From Streptomyces sp. NBC_00670 (GTDB lineage: Bacteria > Actinomycetota > Actinomycetes > Streptomycetales > Streptomycetaceae): a stretch of DNA of 64,000 bases. The translations under genes were made by a program, and so were the position numbers. This document shows positions 7,869-16,317 of this stretch, piece after piece; position 1 is the stretch's first letter, and the number at the start of each line of letters is the position of its first letter. The DNA lies in the NCBI RefSeq assembly GCF_036226765.1, contig NZ_CP109017.1, positions 7,519,197 to 7,583,196 on the forward strand. Reading direction: 5' to 3'. Below the pieces are notes generated by a model. That model was not told the DNA's origin. It did no database searches and worked only from the letters and a program-made list of their open reading frames with translations.

Positions 7869-9125
7869 TCACCTTTCCCGATGGGCGCGGGTCGGGAAGC
7901 TGCGTTGGATCCGCCGGGTCGCTGTGGAGAGGAGTTCGGTGGTGACAAGGGATACGACCACGGCGAGGATGATGAGGGGGAGGGGGCCGGTGTGGCGCAC
8001 CAGCAGGGCGACGAGTACGACCGAGCTGACCGGCAGGCGCAGTGCCGCGCAGGACGTCGCGGCCATGCCCGCGGCCATCGCCGGGATCACGCCATACCCG
8101 GGGAGCGGTGCGAGCAGCACGCCGGCCGCGCCGCCGAGGAACAGCGCGGGGAAGATCGGGCCGCCGCGCAGGCTGCCCAGGCTCAGCGCGTAGGCCGCGC
8201 CCTTGAACGCCAGCACCGCGATCAACGCGCCGACCGGCCAGGAGTGCGGGTCCTTGGCGAGCCCGGCCAGTGCGGACTGCCCGGACAGCGCGGCCTCGGC
8301 GGGTGAGCGTCCGGTGGCGAGGGCATAGAGCGTGACGCATCCGGCCACGGCTGCGGCGCATACCGCGATCAGCGGCCAGGAGCGGGATGTCGTCTGCGCC
8401 GCGATACGTCGGCCGAGTGCGAGCGTGAAGTGCATCGCGATGGCGAGGGCCGCGGCCATCAGCACGGACCAGACCACGTCACCGGTGTCCAGGCGCGGAG
8501 GGTCGGGAAGACGGAGGGCGAGACTCTCGATGTGCAGCCCGGTCCAGCGGCCGAAGCCGGTGAAGACGATCGAGCCGATGCCGCTTGCCAGCAGCGCCGG
8601 CAGCATCACGGCGAACAGTTGCGGGCCGCCCACTCCGGCGATCTCCATGAGCAGGATCGCGCCGACCAGTGGATTGCCGAAGATCGCCGAGATGGCCGCC
8701 GATGAGCCCGCGGCGGCCATCATCTGGTTGCTTCCCCTGGTGGCCGGAGCCCGGGCCAGGTCGCGGAAGAGCAGCGACAGTCCGCCGCCGAGGGCGATCA
8801 GCGGTGCCTCGGGGCCGAGCACCACGCCCCACGGCAGGGCGCAGGCGGCTGCCAGCACCACCCCGGGTACGGCAGCCTTGGACGCGCCGCCGAGCTGCAG
8901 CCCGTCGGCGGGCACGTGTCCGCCCTGTCCGGGCAGGTGGCGCACCACGAGCGTCACGCCCACCGCCGGCACCACTGCCATCGGCAGCGCCCACCACCAC
9001 GGCGGGTCGGCCCACCCGGCGTCATGTGGCCAGGCCACCCAGATCAGGTGCTGCAGTTCATGCAGGCCGGCGAGGAAGAAGAACGCCAGCAGCGATACGG
9101 GGATGCCGATGACGCCGCAGAACAC
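7869..9125 (-). CDS. CLC-type voltage-gated chloride channel/antiporter
   Basis: About 418 residues with ten or more membrane helices. The CLC pore motif is present as WGVVLGPEAPLIALGGG, including the gating-type glutamate, and the later part has GPIFPALFLGGAAG. The only standard in-frame start is GTG 9125, which has GAGGG upstream. However, the same frame stays open to 9303 and encodes a plausible family N-terminus (SLAETLRRPGYLRAL) with no ATG/GTG/TTG, so the true start may differ or be mutated. It probably moves chloride across the membrane. No operon partner is seen. Confidence 0.82.
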   Translation of the reverse strand: MFCGVIGIPVSLLAFFFLAGLHELQHLIWVAWPHDAGWADPPWWWALPMAVVPAVGVTLVVRHLPGQGGHVPADGLQLGGASKAAVPGVVLAAACALPWGVVLGPEAPLIALGGGLSLLFRDLARAPATRGSNQMMAAAGSSAAISAIFGNPLVGAILLMEIAGVGGPQLFAVMLPALLASGIGSIVFTGFGRWTGLHIESLALRLPDPPRLDTGDVVWSVLMAAALAIAMHFTLALGRRIAAQTTSRSWPLIAVCAAAVAGCVTLYALATGRSPAEAALSGQSALAGLAKDPHSWPVGALIAVLAFKGAAYALSLGSLRGGPIFPALFLGGAAGVLLAPLPGYGVIPAMAAGMAATSCAALRLPVSSVVLVALLVRHTGPLPLIILAVVVSLVTTELLSTATRRIQRSFPTRAHRER

Positions 9126-9458
9126 CAGTGCCCTCAGATAACCGGGTCGGCGCAGCGTCTCTGCCAGAGAGGCCTGCTGCTGGGGCTGTGGCGCGTGGTG
9201 CTCCGGGTTCGCGGGCGGGCGGGCGGACTCGGCGATGGCGGCACTCCCGGGTCGGTGGGTGCGGTGGCGCGAGGTGCGTGGGCCCTCGCAGGGAGCGCGA
9301 CCCTACCGAGCGGCGGGCCACTGCCCCCCTCCGCCACACCCGGCCACCCCGTCCAACCCCTCCGACAGCCTCCGGACATCTGGTGTGCGGCTGCCGGGTC
9401 TGGCGCGGCGGGAGCAGAGGCATCAGGCAGGCGTCAGGGGGCCTCGTGTCGGACTTCG

Positions 9459-9475
9459 TGGTATCGCGCGTACCA
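9459..9475. promoter_or_regulatory. Operator copy 1 (TGGTA-N7-TACCA)
   Basis: The 17-bp dyad TGGTA-TCGCGCG-TACCA ends 40 bp before the MmyB-type regulator start. An almost identical dyad lies before the SDR gene downstream (10415-10431). The arrangement suggests autoregulation. Confidence 0.7.
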
Positions 9476-9515
9476 CCCGGCGGGGCGTGGCGTGGCGTGC
9501 GGGAGGATGGTGGGC

Positions 9516-10349
9516 ATGGAGCAACTCGGTGCCGCGCTGCGGGCGTGGCGGGACCGGCTGGACCCCGCGACGGTGGGGTTGGCACACGGCTCACCCCGCC
9601 GGGTCCCCGGTCTTCGACGCGCGGAACTGGCGACGCTGGCCGGCATCTCCGTCGAGTACGTGGTCCGGCTGGAGCAGGGCCGCGTGGCGACACCCTCGGC
9701 GCAGGTCTGCTCGGCCCTGGCCCGTGCCCTGCACCTGTCCGACGAGGAGCACGCGCACCTCCTCCGCATGGCCGGTCACGCCGCGGATCCGAGCCGGGTC
9801 CCGCGCATGATCCCGGGGAGCCTGTACCGGATCGTGGACCAGCTCGCCGGCAACCCGCTGGCGGTCTACGACGCGACCTGGCAGTTGCTGCACTGGAACC
9901 CGCTGTTCGCGGCCACGTTCGGCGACCCCACGGTCCGCGGCGCGGGGGACCGCAACGTCCTGGTCTGGCAGTTCCTCGGCGAGCTGCCCCGCGTCCGGCA
10001 GACGGCGGCCGAGCGGACGGCGTTCGAGGAGTCCCTCGTCGCCGACCTGCGCGCGACGACGAGCCGGTACCCCGACGACCCGGACCTCGCGGTACTGGTG
10101 TCGAGGCTCAACCACAGCCCACGGTTCCGCGAGCTGTGGAACCGCCGGGCGGTGGGCGGCCACGAGAGCGCGCACAAACTCGTCCGGCACCCGGACGTCG
10201 GGGACATCGCCCTGAACTCCGACATCCTCAACACCCAGGACACCAACCTCCGCCTCGTGGTGTACACGCCGCAGCCGGGCACCGACGCCGCCGGAAAACT
10301 CGAACTCCTCGCGACGCTCGGGGTCCAGAGGATGTCCTCTCGGCGCTGA
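9516..10349 (+). CDS. XRE/MmyB-type transcriptional regulator
   Basis: A 277-residue protein. Residues ~5-85 are a helix-turn-helix of the XRE class (RRAELATLAGISVEYVVRLEQG). Residues ~105-270 are the MmyB-like ligand-binding domain (NPLAVYDATWQLLHWNPLFA). This group commonly controls a neighbouring SDR gene. ATG 9516 is chosen over 9507 because GGGAGG fits it better. Matching dyads flank the gene at 9459 and 10415, so it probably represses itself and the SDR gene that follows. Confidence 0.87.
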   Translation: MEQLGAALRAWRDRLDPATVGLAHGSPRRVPGLRRAELATLAGISVEYVVRLEQGRVATPSAQVCSALARALHLSDEEHAHLLRMAGHAADPSRVPRMIPGSLYRIVDQLAGNPLAVYDATWQLLHWNPLFAATFGDPTVRGAGDRNVLVWQFLGELPRVRQTAAERTAFEESLVADLRATTSRYPDDPDLAVLVSRLNHSPRFRELWNRRAVGGHESAHKLVRHPDVGDIALNSDILNTQDTNLRLVVYTPQPGTDAAGKLELLATLGVQRMSSRR

Positions 10350-10414
10350 GTGTCTCCTCGGCGCCGAGTGCCCCTCCGCTGCCGCGTCACGCCGGACCGG
10401 ACCGTGCTGCTGGG

Positions 10415-10431
10415 TGGTACGCGCGGTACCA
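10415..10431. promoter_or_regulatory. Operator copy 2 (TGGTA-N7-TACCA)
   Basis: The 17-bp dyad TGGTA-CGCGCGG-TACCA lies 95 bp before the SDR start at 10526. It matches the dyad upstream of the MmyB-type regulator in both arms and spacing. Confidence 0.72.
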
Positions 10432-10525
10432 GCAAGACCCGTAGCTCCCGTCGGCGCTCCTGCGTGCCCAGCATGAAGTGCGTGCACAGCGCACGACCGT
10501 GCTGTCCGGACCACGAGGAGCCCGC

Positions 10526-11218
10526 ATGACCACCACCTTCATCACCGGGGCCAACAAGTCCCTCGGCTACGAAACCGCCCGTCGCCTCGTCGAGGCGGGA
10601 CACACCGTCCTCCTCGGCGCCCGCGACCCCGAGCGCGGCCGGGCCGCGGCCGAAACGCTGGGCGTCCGGTTCGTGCGGATCGACGTGACCGACGACGCCT
10701 CGGTCCGGGCGGCGGCCGAGAACGTCGCCGCGCACGAGGGAACGCTCGACGTCCTGGTCAACAACGCCGGCGTCCTCGGCACGGTCGGCCCCGTCGAGGA
10801 CTACACCGCCGCCGACATCAGCGCCGTGCTCGACGTCAACGTCGTCGGACTCGTGCGCGTCACCCACGCCTTCCTCCCGCTGCTGCGCACATCGCCGAAC
10901 CCCGTCATCGTCAACGTCTCCAGCGGGATGGGCTCCTTCGGCGTGACCCAGGACCCGGCGCGGGTCGAGTCGCGGTACGCCCTGCCCCTCTACTCCGCCT
11001 CGAAGGCCGCGGTCACGATGCTCACGACGCAGTACGCCAGGGAACTGAAGGACGTGAAGATCAACGCCGCGGACCCCGGGCAGACCGCGACCGACTTCAC
11101 CGGCGGCCTCGGACACAGCGTCGCCGAGGGCGCCGAGTCCATCGTGACCCTCGCGACCATCGGCCCGGACGGGCCGACGGGACAGTTCCTCGACCGCTCC
11201 GGCAGCCTCCCGTGGTGA
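10526..11218 (+). CDS. SDR family oxidoreductase
   Basis: A 230-residue short-chain dehydrogenase. It has TGANKSLG near residue 7, a DVT adenine-pocket motif, VNNAG, and YSASK as the catalytic Tyr/Lys pair. ACGAGGAG precedes ATG 10526. It lies downstream of, and in line with, the MmyB-type regulator, with the second copy of that regulator's putative operator in its promoter. It probably reduces a small carbonyl compound; the substrate is unknown. Confidence 0.88.
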   Translation: MTTTFITGANKSLGYETARRLVEAGHTVLLGARDPERGRAAAETLGVRFVRIDVTDDASVRAAAENVAAHEGTLDVLVNNAGVLGTVGPVEDYTAADISAVLDVNVVGLVRVTHAFLPLLRTSPNPVIVNVSSGMGSFGVTQDPARVESRYALPLYSASKAAVTMLTTQYARELKDVKINAADPGQTATDFTGGLGHSVAEGAESIVTLATIGPDGPTGQFLDRSGSLPW

Positions 11219-11261
11219 CGCCACCCGGCGTCCGTCCGCCGTGACGGCCGCGGTCCGCACC

Positions 11262-12194
11262 TCACCCTTCGGCCGGGTGGGCGGTCCGGCCGCCGACCTG
11301 GTCCAGCCAGTCGAGGATGACCTGGAGGGCGAGGCCCTGGTTGCCGATCTGGCAGTGGTTGTGGGCGTGTTCCGCTTCGGTGAAGACGCGGGCGCTGAGC
11401 GATCGTGCGGCGTTCAGGGTCAGGATCTGGTCGCCGAGCATGTGCGGGGGAACGTAGTGGTCGGCGGCGCCGGCCAGCAGCAGGACGTCCTGGGTGACCA
11501 GGTGCGAGACGTCGTCGGTGCGGTACGCGCGCCAGGCCCTGAAGACCTCGGCCGGTGTGGCGGCGCCCATGACGCGCTTGCCCTGTCCGAGGAACCAGTC
11601 GGCGGAGGCCACCGGCAGGTGCCAGTCCGGGGTCATGGGCGTCCCCGCGTCGAGGACGGTGCCCTGGCCCGGCCCGTCGAAGATGACGGTGTCCAGCCCG
11701 GCGTCGCGCAGGGCGAGCGCCGCGGGCAGCCATTCGGCGATGTAGCTGTCGTACCCGCCGAACACGACGATCGTGCCGCGCGGCCGGTCGGGGGTGAAGC
11801 GGTACGCCGTGAGCCGCGTCGCCCCGTACGGGACCTGGTGGCGGTCGGCGGCGGTGACGCCGTTGCCGGTCTCGGCGTTGTGCAGGAACCGCTGCCGGGC
11901 CGGGGCGTACCGCGGGTCGTCCGGGCGGAGGAAGAACTGTGTCGCGCGGGCGTAGTGGGCGGCGGGCAGATGACGGCCGGCGGACAGCGCGGTGTCGCTG
12001 AGTGCGAGCATCTCGCGCGTCCAGTCGGCGTAGTCGGCGATGCGGGGCGCCGCCGTCCGCATCTCCTTCAGCATCAGCTCCTCGTTCGCCCAGCCGTGGA
12101 ACCGGTTGAGCTGGAAGTTGAGCGAGACGTTCGGGTGCAGCGGGTGGTACCCCACCGGGAACCGGCCGGTGATCTCCTGGTCGCCAGTCATCAT
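11262..12194 (-). CDS. FrsA-like alpha/beta hydrolase lacking its nucleophile region
   Basis: About 310 residues, against roughly 390 for this group of cytoplasmic alpha/beta hydrolases. The oxyanion-side motif FDGPGQG and the C-terminal lid and histidine parts (TQDVLLLAGAADHYVP and AEHAHNHCQIGN) are well preserved. Between TPDWHLPV and the WFLGQGKRVMG segment, about 75-80 residues that carry the G-x-S-x-G nucleophile elbow in relatives are missing. The break maps near 11604-11612 and keeps the frame. The product should therefore be catalytically dead, or an assembly artefact removed the segment. ATG 12194 has AAGG at a sensible distance; 12200 is an alternative. Confidence 0.72.
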   Translation of the reverse strand: MMTGDQEITGRFPVGYHPLHPNVSLNFQLNRFHGWANEELMLKEMRTAAPRIADYADWTREMLALSDTALSAGRHLPAAHYARATQFFLRPDDPRYAPARQRFLHNAETGNGVTAADRHQVPYGATRLTAYRFTPDRPRGTIVVFGGYDSYIAEWLPAALALRDAGLDTVIFDGPGQGTVLDAGTPMTPDWHLPVASADWFLGQGKRVMGAATPAEVFRAWRAYRTDDVSHLVTQDVLLLAGAADHYVPPHMLGDQILTLNAARSLSARVFTEAEHAHNHCQIGNQGLALQVILDWLDQVGGRTAHPAEG

Positions 12195-12330
12195 CTGCAT
12201 GCCTTTCGTACGCGGTGATCCCCCTGGCCCTTCTGTGGGTGATCCTCGCGGGCCGGGCCTGCCGGGGCGGAGGCTCCGGCACGCCAGGGGGGCGGCTCTG
12301 CCGCGCCAAGTCGTCCCGGCGGAACGTCGC

Positions 12331-13107
12331 CTACGGGACGAGGCTCAGGTGCCAGCGGTGGAGTGCGCCGCGCAGGGCACGGGTGTCGGCGAAGCCGAGC
12401 CGTGCCGCGACCGCCTTCCGGCTCAGCCCCTGGGCCGGCAGCGCGGCGGCACGGTCGCGGCGCACGCTGTCGACGAGGTCCCGCCAGGTGGTGCCCTCCT
12501 CCGCCAGACGGCGCTGCAGGCTCCGCGGGCTCAGCGCCAGCGCCCCGGCCACGCCGGGCAACGACAGGCCACCGCCGGCCGGCTGGGCGGCGATGACCTG
12601 CCGGAGCCTGTCCGCCCAGGGCGAGGGCGGCGACTGCCGGACCAGGACGATGCCTGCGCCGCGATCACGTCGGCCGCGTGCTGCCGCAGAACCGCCCCGA
12701 GCCGGGCATCGGCGTCGGGCAGCGGCAGCGACAGGTCGTCGGACGCGAGGGTCATGGCGGTGGTCCCGACACCGAAGTCGAGCCGCCGCGCCCCGAAGGG
12801 GTCCGCCAACTCCCGGTGCCGGGCGGGGGCGTTGGACATCAGTGCGACGTGCAGCGGACGGATCTCCCGCCCGGCCACGTACCGCGCCCGGAACAGCACG
12901 GCCGCGAGCGCGTACTGGCTGGCCATCGCGTCGACCGGCGAGCGTGGGCGCGTTCGCGACCAGGTAGTCCATCAGGCGCAGCCGCCCGAAGCGCCACTGA
13001 CCGGCGGCCCTCACTCCGAGACAGGGATCGTCGGCCGCGCCCGGCCCCTGCCGCCACAGCCGGCTGAGGAACTCGGTCGGCACACGGACGTCCTCACCGT
13101 CCGGCAC
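12331..13107 (-). pseudogene. AraC family regulator broken by two frameshifts
   Basis: Three segments in two frames make up one AraC regulator. The N-terminal part reads VRVPTEFLSRLWRQGP and then LMDYLVANAPTL. Near 12940 the family match jumps frame to MASQYALAAVLFRARYV and LPLPDADARLGAVLRQHAAD. Near 12650 it jumps back to the HTH (LSLPGVAGALALSPRSLQRR). GTG 13107 is the likely original start. Two frameshifts in one gene could be decay or base-call errors. It borders the truncated hydrolase, which may once have been its target. Confidence 0.78.
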
Positions 13108-13408
13108 ACGCCTCTCCAACCCCGCCCCGCCCCGGCCGGGACCGGCACCCGCCGGCCCGGCCCGCAGCAACCGGAACGCGGCCACGTGCGCGGTCGGCCC
13201 CGGGGCAAGGCGAGGCGTCCCGGCACACCGAGCGACGGAGGCGCCGGTGCGGGGCGCGGCGCGAGCCTCATGCATCACTCCGTCGTACGAGCGCAGCCGC
13301 GGCCTGCCAGGGCCGCCGGTGGTCTGCTCGAACCAGGGCGCCGTCGGCGGGTTCGCCCTCGGTCCCTTCGCCTGGCGTACCACCGTTTTCGGCGGATTCC
13401 CGGTCGGC
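13108..13408. other. Intergenic stretch, no gene found
   Basis: About 300 bp between the AraC pseudogene and the OYE gene. The minus-strand frame stays open but reads as low-complexity Pro/Arg/Gly sequence without family features. I see no gene, repeat or clear hairpin here. Confidence 0.5.
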
Positions 13409-14494
13409 TCAGCCGGCGGTATGGGCGGGGTAGTCGGTGTAGCCCTCGGCCTGGCCGGCGTAGTGGGTGTCCCGGTCGTCGGCGGCCAGCGGGTGGCCGT
13501 GCGTAAAGCGTTCGACCAGGTCGGGGTTGGCGATGAAGGGGGCGCCGAAGGAGACCGCGTCGACGACGCCGTGGGCGAGGATCTCGTTGCCGAGGGCCTG
13601 GGTGAAGCCGAGGTTGGCGATGATGCTGCCCTGGTAGTGGGCGCGGTAGCGGGAGAAGAGGGTGAGGCGTTCCTCGAGGGTGCCGGGGGCGCCCTGGAGG
13701 TGCAGATAGGCCAGGTCGTTGTCGTTGAGCCTCTTGAGGAGCTGGTCGTAGTCGGCGAGTGTCTCCTCGTCCGCGGTGAAGGCGGTGCCGCTCGTCCAGA
13801 GCGGGGACATCTTCACGCCGACGCGGTCGCTTCCCCACACGTCGCCGACGGCGTCGAGGACGTCGAGGAGGAAGCGGGCCCGCTTCTCGCTGCTGCCGCC
13901 GTAGGCGTCGGCGCGCCGGTTGAGGCGGGGGTTGAGGAACTGCGGGATCAGGTGAGAGACCTGGGCGTGGAGTTCCACGCCGTCGAAGCCGGCGCGGCGG
14001 GCGTTCTCGGCGGCGTGACGGTAGTCGGCGATGGTGCTCGCTATCTCGGCGGCGGTGAAGGCGCGCGGGGTGAGGGTGTCCTTCGGGCCGGAGGGGGTGA
14101 AGGACATCTCGCCGGGGTTGACGGCCGAGGGCCCGGCGGGCAGGCGGCCGCCGAGGTGGTCGGGGTGGGAGACCGCCCCGACGTGCCCGAGCTGGGAGAC
14201 GATCCGCCCGCCCGCCTCGTGGACGGCTTCGGTGACCTTCGCCCAGCCGGCGGTCTGCGTGTCCGTGTAGATGCCGGGGACGTTGATGAAGCCGATCGCG
14301 TCGGGACTGACCCAGGTCCCCTCGGTGACGATCAGCCCCGCGCCCGCGCGCTGCGCGTAGTAGGTGGCATGCAGGTTGGTGGGGGTCAGCTCGGCGTTGT
14401 GGGCGCGGGAGCGGGTCATGGGGGCCATGACGACGCTGTTGGGGAGTTCCAGCGCGCCGAGGCGGACGGGCTGGAGCAGGGGCTGGGTGGTCAT
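13409..14494 (-). CDS. Alkene reductase, Old Yellow Enzyme family
   Basis: A 361-residue FMN-dependent ene-reductase with an (alpha/beta)8 barrel. N-terminal NSVVMAPMTRSRA and late IANLGFTQALGNE segments bind FMN; FIANPDLVER is the classic C-terminal signature. Unusually, the active-site stretch reads HAQVSHLIPQFLNPRLNRR, where relatives usually have H-x-A-N-G-Y: the substrate-binding Asn/His and proton-donor Tyr positions appear as Val and His. ATG 14494 is chosen over TTG 14500 because AAGGA fits it. It heads a minus-strand run opposite a TetR gene. Confidence 0.88.
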   Translation of the reverse strand: MTTQPLLQPVRLGALELPNSVVMAPMTRSRAHNAELTPTNLHATYYAQRAGAGLIVTEGTWVSPDAIGFINVPGIYTDTQTAGWAKVTEAVHEAGGRIVSQLGHVGAVSHPDHLGGRLPAGPSAVNPGEMSFTPSGPKDTLTPRAFTAAEIASTIADYRHAAENARRAGFDGVELHAQVSHLIPQFLNPRLNRRADAYGGSSEKRARFLLDVLDAVGDVWGSDRVGVKMSPLWTSGTAFTADEETLADYDQLLKRLNDNDLAYLHLQGAPGTLEERLTLFSRYRAHYQGSIIANLGFTQALGNEILAHGVVDAVSFGAPFIANPDLVERFTHGHPLAADDRDTHYAGQAEGYTDYPAHTAG

Positions 14495-14556
14495 GAGCAA
14501 CGTCCTTGTGTGGAAGGGGAGATGAGAAGAGGAGCGGGGATCCGGGAGGACCCGGC

Positions 14557-15159
14557 TCAGTCCTGTTTGAGGGCGTGCAGGGCGGAGAGCGGGCCGCCGA
14601 GCTGCATGAGGCGTCCGCCCTCGCGCAGGGAGCCGAGGTCGACGGGGGCGAAGCCGAAGCCGGCGGTGAGGTCCGCGACGGTCCTCTTGGCGTCGGCGTC
14701 GTCGCCGGCGAGGAACAGCACCTGGCGTCCGGCCCCGTGGCGCGGGTCGGCGGCGATGTACGGGGCGTAGAGGGTGTTGAACGCTTTGACGACGCGGGCT
14801 CCGGGAAGCAGTGAGGCCACGTATTCGCTGCCGGTCAGCTCACCCAGGTCGGCGATCTCCGGGTGCGGGGGAGGGGCGGCGAACTGGTTGGTGGCGTCGA
14901 TGACGACGCGGCCGCCGAAGTGCGGCAGTCCGGCCGTCGCGTCCAGGACCTGGGGCCAGCCGACCGCGAGGAGTACGAGCTCCGCCGCGGCGGCCTCCTG
15001 CGGGGTGCCGGCGTGGGCGAGCGGTCCGAGTTCGTCGGCGAGGCCGGTCAGGGAGGCGGGGCCGCGGCTGTTGCTCAGTACGACCTGGTGGCCGTGGGCC
15101 ACGGCATGACGGGCGATGGCCTGGGCGACGGTGCCGGCGCCGAGAGTTCCGATCTTCAT
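14557..15159 (-). CDS. NADPH-dependent F420 reductase-like protein
   Basis: A 200-residue Rossmann protein with N-terminal GTLGAGTVAQAIA, a GxGxxG-like NADP site, SNSRGP as a phosphate-binding loop, and VVKAFNTLYAP typical of the NADP oxidoreductase coenzyme-F420-dependent family. Members transfer hydride between NADPH and F420; many small homologues are unassigned. It lies between the OYE and quinone oxidoreductase genes in the same direction, so it may supply or exchange reductant for them. Confidence 0.8.
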   Translation of the reverse strand: MKIGTLGAGTVAQAIARHAVAHGHQVVLSNSRGPASLTGLADELGPLAHAGTPQEAAAAELVLLAVGWPQVLDATAGLPHFGGRVVIDATNQFAAPPPHPEIADLGELTGSEYVASLLPGARVVKAFNTLYAPYIAADPRHGAGRQVLFLAGDDADAKRTVADLTAGFGFAPVDLGSLREGGRLMQLGGPLSALHALKQD

Positions 15160-15198
15160 GACAGGTGCCCTTCTTGGGGTTTGCGGGGTTCTCCGGGT

Positions 15199-16209
15199 TC
15201 AGGCGGCGGGGCTGGTGAGCAGGACGGTTCCGCTCTTGCCGGGGCGGCGGACATGGTCGATGGCCTGCGCGAAGTCGGCGAGGTCGTAGCGGCCCGCGAC
15301 CTCGAAGAGGTCCGGTTCGGTCGCGGCGAGACGGGCTGCGAAGGCGACGTCCTCGGCCCGCTCCTCGGGCGTGCGGGCCATCCACTGCTCGATGGACACG
15401 CCCCGCACGGTCAGGGCGCGCGGTGTCAGCGCGAGTGACTCCAGCGGCGTGCTGCCGTCGCCGAGCTGTCCATAGGTGATCAGTGTGCCGCCGTCGTCGA
15501 GCAGCCCGGCCAGCTCACCGGTCAGGGAGCCGCCCACCGCGTCCAGTACGACCCGGGCACCCCGGCCGCCGGTGGCGTCCCGGACCTGGGCGCGCCAGTC
15601 CGCGTCGTCCGTCGAAAGGGCCGGTATGCCGGGGAAACGCCGGCGCAGGGTCTGTGCCCCCGTGGCGCTGCGCACCAGGTTGACCAGCGGGATGCCGTGC
15701 TCACGTGCCGCGGCGCTGACGAGTTTTCCCACCGACGAGCCGGCGGCGGTCTGCACCACCGGGCCCGCCTGCCCGTCGCGCTGGGCCTCTTCGACCGCGC
15801 GCAGCAGGGTGAGCAGGGTGAGCGGGTTGACCAGCATGAGGGCCGCGGTCTCGTCGTCGACGCCCTCGGGTACCGGCACCACCAGTTCGGACGGCACCGT
15901 CACGAGTTCGCTCCACGCACCCGGCACCGGGAAGAACGCGACCCGCTGACCGGGCCGCAGCTCCCGTACCCCCTCGCCGGCACTCTCGATGACGCCCATC
16001 CCCTCCAGGCCGGCAATCCGCGGCTTGGCGAACGGCCCTCGCGGCGCACCCGGGAAGCCCTGCACCACCGCGAGGTCGCCGGGGTGGACGGGCCGGGACA
16101 GCACCCGTACCCGTACCTGCCCGGCGGCGGGCGGGTGAGGGGGCGGCTGCTCGCTGAGGCGCAGTACACGTCCGGCTTCCGCGTGCTGGTCGTAGACGAT
16201 GGCGCGCAT
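15199..16209 (-). CDS. Zinc-binding dehydrogenase/quinone oxidoreductase-like (MDR family)
   Basis: A 336-residue medium-chain dehydrogenase/reductase. The N-terminal GroES-like part has HPGDLAVVQGFPG and GLEGMGVIESAGEG; the Rossmann half has VQTAAGSSVGKLVSAAAR and VLDAVGG. Catalytic zinc ligands are not evident, which fits the enoyl reductase/quinone reductase branch. It starts at ATG 16209, divergent from a TetR gene, with two dyads between them. With the OYE and F420-reductase-like genes it probably forms one electrophile- or quinone-responsive operon under that TetR. Confidence 0.85.
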   Translation of the reverse strand: MRAIVYDQHAEAGRVLRLSEQPPPHPPAAGQVRVRVLSRPVHPGDLAVVQGFPGAPRGPFAKPRIAGLEGMGVIESAGEGVRELRPGQRVAFFPVPGAWSELVTVPSELVVPVPEGVDDETAALMLVNPLTLLTLLRAVEEAQRDGQAGPVVQTAAGSSVGKLVSAAAREHGIPLVNLVRSATGAQTLRRRFPGIPALSTDDADWRAQVRDATGGRGARVVLDAVGGSLTGELAGLLDDGGTLITYGQLGDGSTPLESLALTPRALTVRGVSIEQWMARTPEERAEDVAFAARLAATEPDLFEVAGRYDLADFAQAIDHVRRPGKSGTVLLTSPAA

Positions 16210-16230
16210 GGTGCTCCCGTTCCACAGAGT

Positions 16231-16279
16231 ATTGATGATGAGTGTCATCGTAATACTGGTTATAATGAGAGCCGTCATC
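16231..16279. promoter_or_regulatory. Two ATGA-N6-TCAT operators and a consensus -10
   Basis: The divergent promoter holds GATGA-TGAGTG-TCATC (16234-16249) and AATGA-GAGCCG-TCATC (16264-16279), two dyads with the same arms and 6-bp spacer. A perfect TATAAT lies at 16261-16266, overlapping the second dyad and facing the TetR gene. A repressor bound here would block both directions. Confidence 0.75.
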
Positions 16280-16317
16280 GAAAAGGTCAAATCGAGAGCG
16301 ACGACGAGAGGACGGCC

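Noticed and set aside
13247..14770. Plus-strand open frame of 507 codons
   Set aside because: Antisense shadow of the OYE gene; the minus-strand product has clear motifs.
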